Below, piece by piece: positions 1 to 7,872 of a stretch of DNA of 64,000 bases. Under the pieces are notes generated by a model, which was not told the origin of the DNA, did not search any database, and saw nothing but the letters and a program-made list of their open reading frames with translations. The DNA comes from Schlegelella_A sp963778525 (GTDB taxonomy: Bacteria > Pseudomonadota > Gammaproteobacteria > Burkholderiales > Burkholderiaceae_C). The stretch's first letter is position 1; every line of letters starts with the position of its first letter. The position numbers and the translations under genes were made by a program. The stretch lies in assembly GCA_963778525.1 (NCBI GenBank), contig CAVZUJ010000009.1, forward strand, positions 124,001-188,000, in the 5' to 3' direction.

Positions 1-1301
1 AGCTCAGGTAGCCGCAGGCGCCGCCATAGAGGCCGCGCTTGACGGGCTCGAGCTCGTCGATGATCTCCATGGCACGGATCTTCGGCGCGCCGGTCAAGGT
101 GCCGGCCGGGAACGTCGCCCGCAGCACATCGAGGTTGCTCATGCCGTCCTTCAGCAAGCCTTCGACGTTGCTGACGATGTGCATCACGTGCGAATAGCGC
201 TCGACCTTGAAGCTCTCGGTCACCTTGACGCTGCCGGTCCTGGCGATGCGGCCGATGTCGTTTCGCGCCAGGTCGATCAGCATCAGGTGCTCGGCCCGCT
301 CTTTCGGATCGGCCATCAGCTCGGCTTCGAGCGCCGCGTCCTGCGCCGGCGTGGCACCGCGCGCCCGTGTGCCGGCGAGCGGCCGGATCGTGACCTTGTC
401 GCCTTCGGGCGTGTGCTCCTGGCGCACCAGGATCTCGGGCGAGGCACCCACGACCTGGAAGTCGCCCATGTCGTAGAAGAACATGTAGGGCGACGGATTC
501 AGGGAGCGCAAGGCGCGGTAGAGGCTGAGCGGCGACTCGGTGTAGCGCTTCTGAAGGCGCTGCCCGATCTGCACCTGCATCATGTCGCCGGCGGCGACGT
601 ACTCCTTGGCCCGCAGCACGGCTGCCAGATAGGCCGGCTTGTCGAACTCGCGCTCGACCTCGTGCGCCGGGCCGCGCCGCACCGGCGGCGCGGTGACGCT
701 GGCGGCGAGCTTGTCGGTCAGCCCGGCCAGGCGGCGCCGGGCCCGCGACCAGGCCTCGGGCTCGGCCGGATCGGCGTAGACGATGAGGTAGAGCCGGCCC
801 GAGAGGTTGTCGATGACGGCGAGCTCCTCGCATTGCAGGAGCTGGATGTCGGGCATGTCGATGCCGCCCGATTTCACGGTCGCTGCCAGGCGCGGCTCGA
901 TGTAGCGCACCGCGTCGTAGCCGAAGTAGCCGGCCAGGCCGCCACAAAAGCGCGGCAGGCCCGGACGCAGCGCAACCTTGAAGCGCTTTTGCCACCCGGC
1001 GATGAAATCGAGCGGATTGCCTTCGTGCGGTCTCGACCACCCTGCCGTCGGTGACGACCTCGGTGTGAAAGCCGCTCGCCCGCAACAGCGTGCGCGCCGG
1101 CAGCCCGATGAACGAGTAGCGCCCGAAACGCTCGCCGCCCACCACCGACTCGAGCAGGAAGCTGGCAGCGCCGCTGCCGTCGGCGCGCGCCAGCTTGAGG
1201 TAGAGCGAGAGCGGCGTTTCCAGATCGGCGAAGGCTTCGGCGATCAACGGAATGCGATTGAAGCCCTGCAGCGCAAGGCTTCGGAATTCGAGTTCTGTCA
1301 T
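1..1301 (-). CDS. trpE: Anthranilate synthase component I, TrpE (3' end outside window, one frameshift)
   Basis: This enzyme converts chorismate and glutamine (or ammonia) to anthranilate, the first step of tryptophan synthesis. The chorismate-binding domain is plain in the part nearest the window edge: in order it shows LNPSPYMFFYD, GTRARG, DLARNDIGR, HVMHIVSNVEG and GAPKIRAMEIIDELE. The N-terminal domain starts with MTELEFRSLALQGFNRIPLI at the ATG ending at 1301. The frame breaks near 1027: GAG-ACC is followed by one extra G before CAC-GAA-GGC, and removing it joins both halves without loss of a residue. I therefore infer a sequence error, though a broken gene cannot be excluded. A possible leader peptide lies 109 bp upstream. 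The C-terminus is cut off by the window start. Confidence 0.93.
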   Translation of the reverse strand, partial: MTELEFRSLALQGFNRIPLIAEAFADLETPLSLYLKLARADGSGAASFLLESVVGGERFGRYSFIGLPARTLLRASGFHTEVVTDGRVVETARRQSARFHRRVAKALQGCAASGPAALLWRPGRLLRLRRGALHRAAPGSDREIGRHRHARHPAPAMRGARRHRQPLGPALPHRLRRSGRARGLVAGPAPPGRADRQARRQRHRAAGAARPGARGRARVRQAGLSGSRAAGQGVRRRRRHDAGADRAAPSEALHRVAAQPLPRLALPESVALHVLLRHGRLPGRGCLARDPGAPGAHARRRQGHDPAARRHTGARCHAGAGRGARSRADGRSERAGRAPDADRPGAKRHRPHRQDRQRQGDRELQGRALFARDAHRQQRRRLAEGRHEQPRCAAGDVPGRHLDRRAEDPCHGDHRRARARQARPLWRRLRLPE

Positions 1302-1344
1302 GGTCGGCGGCCACACGGCCGTTCGAAAGTTCGCTGCTGCGGAT

Positions 1345-1421
1345 CGGCGGGGCAAGCCCGCCGCATTCAGCCGGCGACCGCGTGGCGGGTCACCGGGCCG
1401 GCGCGCGCCTCAGCGCCCGCC
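1345..1421 (-). promoter_or_regulatory. Attenuator-like set of alternative hairpins in the trpE leader
   Basis: Three pairings compete within the trpE leader, read on the minus strand. Segment 1 is GGCGGG at 1421-1416, inside the end of the leader peptide. Segment 2 is CCCGCC at 1389-1384. Segments 3 and 4 are CGGCGGG at 1363-1357 and CCCGCCG at 1351-1345, forming a 7-bp hairpin with a 5-nt loop. Segment 2 can pair with 1 or with 3, so the 1:2, 2:3, 3:4 logic of attenuation is possible. No U-run follows the 3:4 hairpin, so intrinsic termination is doubtful. G/C-rich chance pairing is the main alternative. Confidence 0.35.
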
Positions 1422-1496
1422 GCGAATCGCGCAGCGACGCCAGGGCCAGGCTCCCTGCCCGGGCGAGCCTGCGGTCGATGCGTCGAAGGTGACCAT
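1410..1496 (-). CDS. Putative 28-aa Trp leader peptide upstream of trpE
   Basis: A short open frame reads MVTFDASTAGSPGQG, then AWPWRRCAIRGGR and stop. It holds two tryptophan codons separated by one proline, a marked enrichment for 28 codons. It lies just ahead of trpE on the same strand, with 108 bp between its stop and the trpE ATG. A TACACT hexamer ends 6 bp before its ATG, so the mRNA may begin at or next to the start codon. Leaderless trp leader peptides are known for rhizobial trpE(G). The function is inferred from position and composition; I do not recognise the peptide itself. The alternative is chance, because short frames are common in GC-rich DNA. Confidence 0.45.
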   Translation of the reverse strand: MVTFDASTAGSPGQGAWPWRRCAIRGGR

Positions 1497-1502
1497 GGCA
1501 AA

Positions 1503-1508
1503 AGTGTA
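1503..1508 (-). promoter_or_regulatory. -10-like TACACT before the trp leader ORF
   Basis: TACACT matches TATAAT at four of six positions and is separated from the leader ATG by TTTGCC. This would put the transcription start at the ATG. I see no convincing -35 box 17 bp upstream. The same hexamer-to-ATG spacing recurs at several other genes in this window. Confidence 0.4.
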
Positions 1509-1531
1509 GCAGCCGAAAAGCATGCCATCTC

Positions 1532-2386
1532 GTGCGATGGGAGGCGCGCCAGCCTCGCGAGAATTCGCGAGTGATCGGCGCCAAACCCTCCGCTACGGAC
1601 CCTGCGCGCGTGCTCGTCGTCGCCGACGGCGATGCCGAGGCGCAGGCGATCGTCGCCTGCTTCGGCGAGACGATGCCGAAAGGCCATGTCGCCACCGACC
1701 CCAGCCGCCTGCTCGCCGATGCGGCGCAGCTGCGGCCCGACGTCGTCGTTCTCGGCACGAGCTCGCTCGACGTCGCGGTGCGCCAGGCCCTCGCCCTGCG
1801 AGCCGTCAAGACCGTCGATGCCGGCTCGACCTACATGCTGCTTTTGTGCGCCTCGGCCGAAACCGCGACCGCGGCGCGCCTGTGCCGCGAAGGCGTCTGC
1901 GACGACTACGCCCAGCACTTTCCGACTCCGAACGATCCCGATCGCCTCGCCGCCAGCCTGCGCACCGCCTGCCGCGTCGCCCTCGCCGACCGGCCGCGCG
2001 CCGCAGCGCGGCCTCGGCCGATCGTGCTGGTCGTCGAAGACGACACCTTCTCGCACCAGCTCATCGCCATCACGCTCGAGACGCGCGGTGTCGATCTCGT
2101 CTTCGAGGCCGATGGCGCGAGCGCGCTCGAGCGCATCGTCACGGTTCAGCCCGACCTCGTGCTCATGGACGTGATGCTGCCGGGCCGCGACGGCGTCGAC
2201 CTGACCCACAGCATGAAGGCCGACCCGATGCTGGCCGGCATCCCGGTGGTGATGCTGACCGGCGAGGCGCGCCGCGAGGTGCTGGTGCGCAGCATGGAAG
2301 CCGGCGCGGCCGACTTCATCGTCAAGCCCTTCACGCCCGACGCGCTCGTCGCCAAGCTCGCCAAGTACCTGCCGTCCATGCACTGA
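1532..2386 (+). CDS. Tandem-receiver response regulator without output domain
   Basis: This 284-residue protein has two receiver-like domains and nothing else. The C-terminal one (about 163-282) is complete: acidic pocket VVEDD (E170, D171, D172), phospho-acceptor D214 in LVLMDVMLP, T245 in MLTGE and K266 in IVKPF. The N-terminal one (about 25-150) begins RVLVVADGD, but where the acceptor Asp should be it reads VVVLGTSS, so it appears degenerate. With no DNA-binding or enzymatic domain, it probably acts by protein contact in a phosphorelay. The GTG at 1532 is the longest start; GTG 1571 fits the domain equally well. No kinase gene is adjacent. It is transcribed away from trpE. Confidence 0.8.
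   Translation: MRWEARQPRENSRVIGAKPSATDPARVLVVADGDAEAQAIVACFGETMPKGHVATDPSRLLADAAQLRPDVVVLGTSSLDVAVRQALALRAVKTVDAGSTYMLLLCASAETATAARLCREGVCDDYAQHFPTPNDPDRLAASLRTACRVALADRPRAAARPRPIVLVVEDDTFSHQLIAITLETRGVDLVFEADGASALERIVTVQPDLVLMDVMLPGRDGVDLTHSMKADPMLAGIPVVMLTGEARREVLVRSMEAGAADFIVKPFTPDALVAKLAKYLPSMH
1554..1571. repeat. Inverted repeat CTCGCGA-GAAT-TCGCGAG
   Basis: This is a perfect 7-bp inverted repeat with a 4-bp centre. Its last base is the first base of a GTG that is a credible alternative start (1571) for the receiver-domain gene. It could be an operator or an mRNA hairpin masking that start; no partner protein is evident. Confidence 0.4.
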
Positions 2387-2407
2387 CGGCCGGCGCCTGG
2401 CCACGGC

Positions 2408-5400
2408 TCAGGCGGACGTGACCGGGATGCCTCGAAACTGGCCCGCGACGGCGGCGCCCGCCGGGCGCGGATAGCGCACCGGATCGAATCGATTCAGCAG
2501 CTCGCTTTCGCGGGCTCGCGCGATCGCCAGGCTCGCCAGCTTGACGTGGCCGTAGCCGCGGATGGACCCCGGCACATTCGCGATCGCGGTGGCCAGGGCG
2601 AGCTTGCCGGCGTCGAGCCCGGCCAGCAGTTCGGCGACGCGCGCTTCATAGTCGTCGATCAGCCGGCGCTCGAGGCGGCGCTCGGCGGTACGGCCGAACG
2701 GATCGAAGGCCGTGCCGCGCAGCGCCTTGCCGCGCGCCAGGACCTTCAGCACCTGGAACATCCAGGCGCCGAAGCGGCGCTTCTTCGGCGCCGCGGCACG
2801 ACCCTCGCCCTTGGGCTTCACGAGCGCGGGCGGCGCCATGTAGAACTCGAGCTTCAGGTCGCCCTCGAATTGCTCGGCAAGCTGCTTCTCGAAAGTGCCA
2901 TCGGTGTAGAGACGAGCCACTTCGTACTCGTCCTTGTAGGCCATGAGCTTACGCATCTGTTCGGCGACGGCGCGGGTCAGGGGTAGAGCCGAGCCCGCAC
3001 CGCCGACGCCTTCTTCGCGCGCTCGCACCGTGGCGACGAGGCGGCGATAGCGCTCGGCATAGCGCGGGCTCTGGTAGGCCGCGAGAAAAGCCGTCGAGCG
3101 CGCCACCAGCTCGTCGAGCGTTTCGGCGTGCTCGCTGCGCGGATCGGGCTCATGCAGCAACTCGCGGCAGGCGACCGGATTCGCGGCAGCCAGGCGGCCG
3201 AGCGCGAACGCCGCCTTGTTGCTCTCGACCGCCACGCCGTTCAGCTCGATGGCGCGCTGCATCGCCGCCAGGCCCACCGGCACCAGGCCGCGCTGCCAGG
3301 CGTAGCCCATGGCCAGGATGTTCGAGACGATCGAGTCGCCGAGGAAGTCTTCGGCCAGCATCTGCGCGTCCATGGTCTCGACCTGATCCGCACCGGCGGC
3401 GAACTCGATCTTCTCCAGCAGCGCATCGACCTTCAGGCTCGCATCGGGATTGGAGAGCGACTCGGCGACCGGAATCTCGTGCGTGTTGGCGAGCACGCGC
3501 GTGCGGCCGCGGCGCACCGTCTGCAAGGCATCGGCCGAGGCGGCGACGACGATGTCGCAGGCCAGCACGGCGTCGGCCTGCTGCGCGTCGATGCGCACCT
3601 GGTTCAGTGCCGCCTTGTCCCTGGCCAGGCGCACGAACGACAGCACCGAGCCGCCCTTCTGCGCAAAGCCCATGAAGTCGAGCACGCTCGCCGAATGGCC
3701 TTCGAGATGGGCGGCCATGGCGATGACCGCGCCGACCGTGACCACACCGGTGCCGCCAACGCCCGTGACGAGCAGGTCGTACGGCCCGGTCCAGGCGTGC
3801 GCCGTCGGCAGCGGCAACTTCTCGACAAGGGCCGCGAAGCGCGCCGCACCCGGCCCGGCGAGCGCGCCCGAGCGCTTCTTCAGGCTGCCGCCGACGATGC
3901 CGACGAAGCTCGGGCAAAAGCCGTTGGCGCAGGAGTAGTCCTTGTTGCAGCTCGACTGGTCGATCTTGCGTTTCCGGCCGAGCGGCGTCTCCGTCGGCAC
4001 GACCGCAACGCAGTTCGACTGCACCGAGCAGTCGCCGCAGCCTTCGCACACCCGTGTGTTGATGAACAGGCGCCGCGCCGGATCGACCAGCTCGCCTTTC
4101 TTGCGCCTGCGGCGCTTCTCGGCGGCGCAGGTCTGCTCGTAGATGAGCACGGTCACGCCCTTCATCTCGCGCAGCCGGCGCTGCACCGCATCGAGCTCGG
4201 CGCGCGGGTGGAACTCGGTGCCTTTCGGAAACCGGTCGTGGATGGCGTCGTACTTGGCGATGTCATCGGAGAGCACGACCACCTTCGTCGCGCCCTCGGC
4301 CTCGACCTGGCGGGCGATGCCGTCGACCGAGATCACGCCATCGACCGGCTGGCCGCCGGTCATCGCGACCGCGTCGTTGAAGAGCACCTTGTAGGTGATG
4401 TTGGTCTTGGCCGCGATCGCCTGGCGGATCGCGAGGTAGCCCGAGTGGTAGTAGGTGCCGTCGCCGAGGTTCTGGAAGACGTGCGGCACCTTGGTGAACT
4501 GCGAGTGCGAGACCCAGTCGACGCCTTCGCCGCCCATCTGGATCAGGCCCGCGGTGTCGCGGTCCATCCACGAGGCCATGAAGTGGCAGCCGATGCCGGC
4601 CTGGGCGCGCGAGCCCTCGGGGACTTTCGTGGAGGTGTTGTGCGGACAGCCGGCGCAGAAATACGGCAGGCGCTTGACCGCATCGCCGGCGTTCGAGAGC
4701 AGCGAAGGCACGGTGAAGTCGACGACCAGGTGGCGGCGATCGAGTTGCGGAAAGCGCAGCGCCAGCCAGTGGGCGACGATCTCGATCAGGCGCGACGGGC
4801 GCAGCTCGCCGAGCTCCGAGACCAGCGGCTTGCCGGATGCGTCGTGCTTGCCGACGATGGCCGGCCGCACGGCACGGTTGTAGAAGAGGTCGCGCATCTG
4901 CGTCTCGACGACGCCGCCCTTTTCCTCGACGACGAGGATTTCGCCGAGGCCTTCGGCAAAGGCGTCGAGGCGGGTCGGCTCGAGCGGATACGACAGGCCC
5001 ACCTTGTAGAGCCGGATGCCGGCCGCGGCCAGCGCCTCGAGCGAGATGTCGAGACGGCGAAAGACTTCGAGCAGGTCGAGATGGGCCTTGCCGCAGGTGA
5101 CGATGCCGACCGTGGCGGCCGGCGACTCGACGATCTGGCGGTCGATGGCGTTCACCTTCGCGAAGGCGCGCACCGCATCGAGCTTGGCGTGCAGGCGCTG
5201 TTCGATCTTCAGCGAAGGCAGGTCCGGCCAGCGATAGTGCAGGCCTTCGGCGGGCCGCACGAAGCCGGTCGCGGCTTCGACCTCGGCCGCCGGCTGCCAG
5301 GCCGCGACGCGCGCATTCGTCTCGTCGAGATCGACGGTCGAGCCGCTCTCCACCACCTCGGAGAGCGCGGTGAAACCGACCCAGTTGCCCGAGAAGCGCG

Positions 5401-5980
5401 ACAGGGCCCAGCCGTACAGGCCGAACTCGAGGTACTCGGCGACGTTGGCCGGCGCCACGACCGGCATGTGCCACGACTGCATCGTCACGTCGCTCTGGTG
5501 CGGCATCGACGACGACACGCAGCCGTGGTCGTCGCCGGCCACCACGAGGACGCCGCCGTGCGGCGACGAGCCGTAGGCGTTGCCGTGCTTGAGCGCGTCG
5601 CCGGCACGGTCGACGCCCGGGCCCTTGCCGTACCACATGGCAAAGACGCCATCGGCGGTGCGCTCCGGGTCGGACTCGACGCGCTGCGTGCCGAGCACCG
5701 CCGTCGCGCCCAGCTCTTCGTTGATCGCCGGCAGGAATTTCACGCCGGCCGCATCGAGCAGCTTCGCCGCCTTCCACGCCTGCTGGTCGACCATGCCGAG
5801 CGGCGAGCCGCGATAGCCGCTGATGAAGCCCTGCGAAGCGATGCCGTTCGCCCGGTCGCGACGCGACTGCATCAGCGGCAGACGAATCAGCGCCTGGGTT
5901 CCGGTCAGAAAGACGACGCCTTCGCTGGCCGCCAGGTTGTCGGCCAGGCGGTAGTCGGGGCGGACGAGCGTTGCGGGCAT
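2408..5980 (-). CDS. Indolepyruvate ferredoxin oxidoreductase, fused subunits (IOR-1)
   Basis: This 1190-residue enzyme oxidatively decarboxylates aryl-pyruvates, or related 2-oxo acids, to acyl-CoA with an iron-sulfur electron acceptor. In order it shows an N-terminal pyrimidine-binding region with GFISGYRGSPLG, a Cys pair region CAGCPHNTST near 447, the TPP site NLGDGTYYHSG near 507, and an Fe-S cysteine cluster near 643 (CEGCGDCSVQSNC, then CNKDYSC and CPSF). A gamma-like domain GVGGTGVVTVG starts near 737, followed by a long C-terminal region. Fused alpha/beta forms of this length are usual in proteobacteria. The ATG at 5980 precedes the MPATLVRPDYRLADN start. An Lrp-type regulator is divergent, which suggests control by an amino acid. 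A second copy lies at 18619-22344. Confidence 0.93.
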   Translation of the reverse strand: MPATLVRPDYRLADNLAASEGVVFLTGTQALIRLPLMQSRRDRANGIASQGFISGYRGSPLGMVDQQAWKAAKLLDAAGVKFLPAINEELGATAVLGTQRVESDPERTADGVFAMWYGKGPGVDRAGDALKHGNAYGSSPHGGVLVVAGDDHGCVSSSMPHQSDVTMQSWHMPVVAPANVAEYLEFGLYGWALSRFSGNWVGFTALSEVVESGSTVDLDETNARVAAWQPAAEVEAATGFVRPAEGLHYRWPDLPSLKIEQRLHAKLDAVRAFAKVNAIDRQIVESPAATVGIVTCGKAHLDLLEVFRRLDISLEALAAAGIRLYKVGLSYPLEPTRLDAFAEGLGEILVVEEKGGVVETQMRDLFYNRAVRPAIVGKHDASGKPLVSELGELRPSRLIEIVAHWLALRFPQLDRRHLVVDFTVPSLLSNAGDAVKRLPYFCAGCPHNTSTKVPEGSRAQAGIGCHFMASWMDRDTAGLIQMGGEGVDWVSHSQFTKVPHVFQNLGDGTYYHSGYLAIRQAIAAKTNITYKVLFNDAVAMTGGQPVDGVISVDGIARQVEAEGATKVVVLSDDIAKYDAIHDRFPKGTEFHPRAELDAVQRRLREMKGVTVLIYEQTCAAEKRRRRKKGELVDPARRLFINTRVCEGCGDCSVQSNCVAVVPTETPLGRKRKIDQSSCNKDYSCANGFCPSFVGIVGGSLKKRSGALAGPGAARFAALVEKLPLPTAHAWTGPYDLLVTGVGGTGVVTVGAVIAMAAHLEGHSASVLDFMGFAQKGGSVLSFVRLARDKAALNQVRIDAQQADAVLACDIVVAASADALQTVRRGRTRVLANTHEIPVAESLSNPDASLKVDALLEKIEFAAGADQVETMDAQMLAEDFLGDSIVSNILAMGYAWQRGLVPVGLAAMQRAIELNGVAVESNKAAFALGRLAAANPVACRELLHEPDPRSEHAETLDELVARSTAFLAAYQSPRYAERYRRLVATVRAREEGVGGAGSALPLTRAVAEQMRKLMAYKDEYEVARLYTDGTFEKQLAEQFEGDLKLEFYMAPPALVKPKGEGRAAAPKKRRFGAWMFQVLKVLARGKALRGTAFDPFGRTAERRLERRLIDDYEARVAELLAGLDAGKLALATAIANVPGSIRGYGHVKLASLAIARARESELLNRFDPVRYPRPAGAAVAGQFRGIPVTSA

Positions 5981-6072
5981 GGCGAATCCGATCGAGCGAA
6001 GGCTGAAGACAGCAATTTACGGGCGACAGCGAAGAACAGGCTTCTTTGTTTCCCTCAAAATCGCAGGAAAGG

Positions 6073-6084
6073 AGAATGTATTCT
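6073..6084. promoter_or_regulatory. Candidate operator AGAAT-GT-ATTCT between IOR-1 and the Lrp gene
   Basis: A perfect 5-bp inverted repeat sits 22 bp upstream of the Lrp-family ATG, in the 126-bp divergent region. The stretch is unusually A/T-rich for this genome and contains further GGAAA/TTTCC elements. Lrp/AsnC proteins commonly bind such short A/T-centred palindromes in divergent promoters. That this is the site for the adjacent regulator is inference. Confidence 0.5.
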
Positions 6085-6106
6085 TCGATTCCAGGAAAAT
6101 GACAGC

Positions 6107-6649
6107 ATGATTGTTCTCGATCGAAAAGACCATGCCATCCTCGAGGCGCTGCAGCGCGATTCGCGCCAGACCGTGCAGCAGCTCGCCGCGGCCGTCGGCC
6201 TGACATCGACGCCGTGCTGGAAGCGCGTCAAGGCGATGGAGGCGGCGGGCGTGATCCGCGGCTACGGCGCGGTGGTCGATCGCGAGAGCGTCGGCCTGGC
6301 CCTGTGCGTGCTGGCCGAGGTGAACCTGACGCAGCACACCGAGAGCACGGTGCGCGAGTTCGAGCGCGCCGTCGCCGCCTGCCCGCAGATCGTCGCCTGC
6401 TACAGCACCACCGGCGGCGCCGACTACTCGATCAAGGTGCTGGTGCCCGACATCCGCACCTACGAGACCTTCCTGCACGAGACCGCGTTTCGCCTGCCCG
6501 GCGTCACGCACATCCGCTCGAGCGTGGTCCTGAAGGAAGTGAAGGCCGAAGCCGGCGTGCCGCTTATGCGGAGCGGCGGCGCAGCTGCGCCTCGAGCGCC
6601 TCGATCTCGTCCAGCAAGTCGAGCGCCAGCGCCACGCCGGAAGCGTTGA
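6107..6649 (+). CDS. Lrp/AsnC family transcriptional regulator
   Basis: This 180-residue regulator starts MIVLDRKDHAILEALQRDSR and has an N-terminal winged helix-turn-helix (QQLAAAVGLTSTPCWKRVKA). An AsnC-type ligand-binding domain follows, including the YSTTGGADYSIKVLV strand-turn. Proteins of this family bind an amino acid and often regulate a divergent gene, here IOR-1, which degrades aryl-pyruvates from amino-acid transamination. The ATG at 6107 has AGGAAA eight bases upstream. The family fold should end at about residue 155 (KEVKAEAGVPL). The last 25 residues are basic and low in complexity, and the coding region overlaps the end of convergent cbpM by 86 bp. The tail is either a genuine extension or the result of a lost stop. 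Confidence 0.9.
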   Translation: MIVLDRKDHAILEALQRDSRQTVQQLAAAVGLTSTPCWKRVKAMEAAGVIRGYGAVVDRESVGLALCVLAEVNLTQHTESTVREFERAVAACPQIVACYSTTGGADYSIKVLVPDIRTYETFLHETAFRLPGVTHIRSSVVLKEVKAEAGVPLMRSGGAAAPRAPRSRPASRAPAPRRKR

Positions 6650-6878
6650 GCTCGAGGTCGCGCGTCAGGCGCATCGCCACGCGCACGCGCGAAAGCGCCC
6701 GGCCGCTGAAGCGCCAGTGCTCGCGCGAAGCGCCGCTCGGCTGCAGCACGCCTTCGCTGACCCAGAGCTCGATGCTGGCTTCGTCGGCATGCACGGCACG
6801 GCTCAGCTCGACGGTGGTGAGGGTGAGCTCGTCTTCGACGACGCTGCCGCGCAAGGCTGAAATTCTCGATTCGTTCAT
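6564..6878 (-). CDS. cbpM: Chaperone modulatory protein CbpM
   Basis: This 104-residue protein begins MNESRISALRGSVVEDELTL and has the MerR-like helical fold typical of CbpM: LTTVELSRAVHADEASIELW, then a C-terminal helix LDLLDEIEALEAQL. CbpM binds the J domain of CbpA and limits its co-chaperone activity. The ATG lies 2 bp after the cbpA stop, so the two are translated from one message, as in other proteobacteria. The last 86 bp overlap the 3' end of the convergent Lrp gene. Confidence 0.85.
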   Translation of the reverse strand: MNESRISALRGSVVEDELTLTTVELSRAVHADEASIELWVSEGVLQPSGASREHWRFSGRALSRVRVAMRLTRDLELNASGVALALDLLDEIEALEAQLRRRSA

Positions 6879-6880
6879 CG

Positions 6881-7868
6881 TCAGCCTCCGCGCAGGTGGC
6901 GTGCATCGAAGCCAGCGAAGGTGCTGGCCATCGCCGTGTAGGCGTCGCGCGCCTTGTCGTTGTCGGCCGGCGGCAGCGCAATGGTGAGCACGGCGTAGAG
7001 ATCGCCGGCCGCGCCGTTGCCGCGCGCCGGCAGGCCGCGTCCCTTCAGGCGCAGCTTCCTGCCTGCCGACGAGCCTTTCGGGATCGTCAGCTGCACCGTG
7101 CCGTCGGGCGTGGCCGCGTCGACGCTGGCGCCGAGCGCCGCTTCCCAGGGGGCCAGCGGCAGATCGACGTAGAGATCGGCGCCGTCGAGGCGATAACGCG
7201 GATGCGGGTTCAGCTCGATTTCGAGGTAGAGATCGCCGGCCGGCGCGCCGCCGCTGCCGGGCGCGCCCTGGCCGCTCAGGCGCAGGTGCTGGCCCGGACG
7301 AATGCCCTTCGGGATATGCACGTCGAGCCGGCGCTCCTCGAGCATCACGCGGCCGTCCGGCGCCTTCCTTCGGCACGCGCAGGGAGATGCTGCGCTCGGC
7401 GCCGCGAAACGCGTCTTCGAGATCGATCAGGACCTTGGCGTGGTGATCCTCGCCCTGCATGCTGGCGCTGCGCCGCGGCCGGCCCGCGCCGGCGCGCGAG
7501 CGGGCGCCGAACAGCGACTCGAAGAAGTCGCTCGCATCGAAGCCCTCGCCGCCGAACGACGAGCCGGCGAAGCCGCCGCCCGGCGCCTCGCCGCCGCGAA
7601 ACTCGAAGCCGGCGTCCCAGTTCGGCGGCGGCTGGAAGTCCTGCCCGGCCTTGAAGCCGCTGCCGACCTGGTCGTAGGCCGCGCGCTTCTCCGGATCCTT
7701 CAGGACCTCGTTGGCCTCGTTGATGTCCTTGAAGCGCGCCTCGGCGTCGGCCATCTTGCTGACGTCGGGGTGGTACTTGCGGGCCAGCTTGCGGTAGGCC
7801 TGCTTGATCTCGTCCTGGGTCGCCGTCTTCGACACGCCCAGGGTCTCGTAGTAGTCCTTGTATTTCAT
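6881..7868 (-). CDS. cbpA: CbpA, DnaJ-like co-chaperone / curved-DNA-binding protein (one frameshift)
   Basis: The N-terminus is a J domain: MKYKDYYETLGVSKTA, the HPD motif in KYHPDVS, and AYDQVG. A Gly/Phe-rich linker with FFESLFGARSRAG follows, then a DnaJ C-terminal substrate-binding region that includes LDVHIPKGIRPGQHLRLSGQ. There is no zinc-finger domain, which separates CbpA from DnaJ. The protein stimulates DnaK. The frame breaks near 7358: one extra G in GCC-G-GAC-GGC-CGC shifts it, and removing the G gives VPKEGADGRVMLEERR. Downstream cbpM is 2 bp away; an efflux gene ends 4 bp upstream, so these minus-strand genes look like one transcript. Confidence 0.88.
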
Positions 7869-7872
7869 CGGC

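Noticed and set aside
3128..6106. Very long open frame on the plus strand opposite IOR-1, running into the Lrp gene
   Set aside because: It is the Arg/His/Asp-rich shadow of the real minus-strand gene; only the part from 6107 has family motifs. Similar shadows occur opposite IOR-2 (18550-22176), the SLBB gene (51324-54173) and the ATP synthase beta gene.
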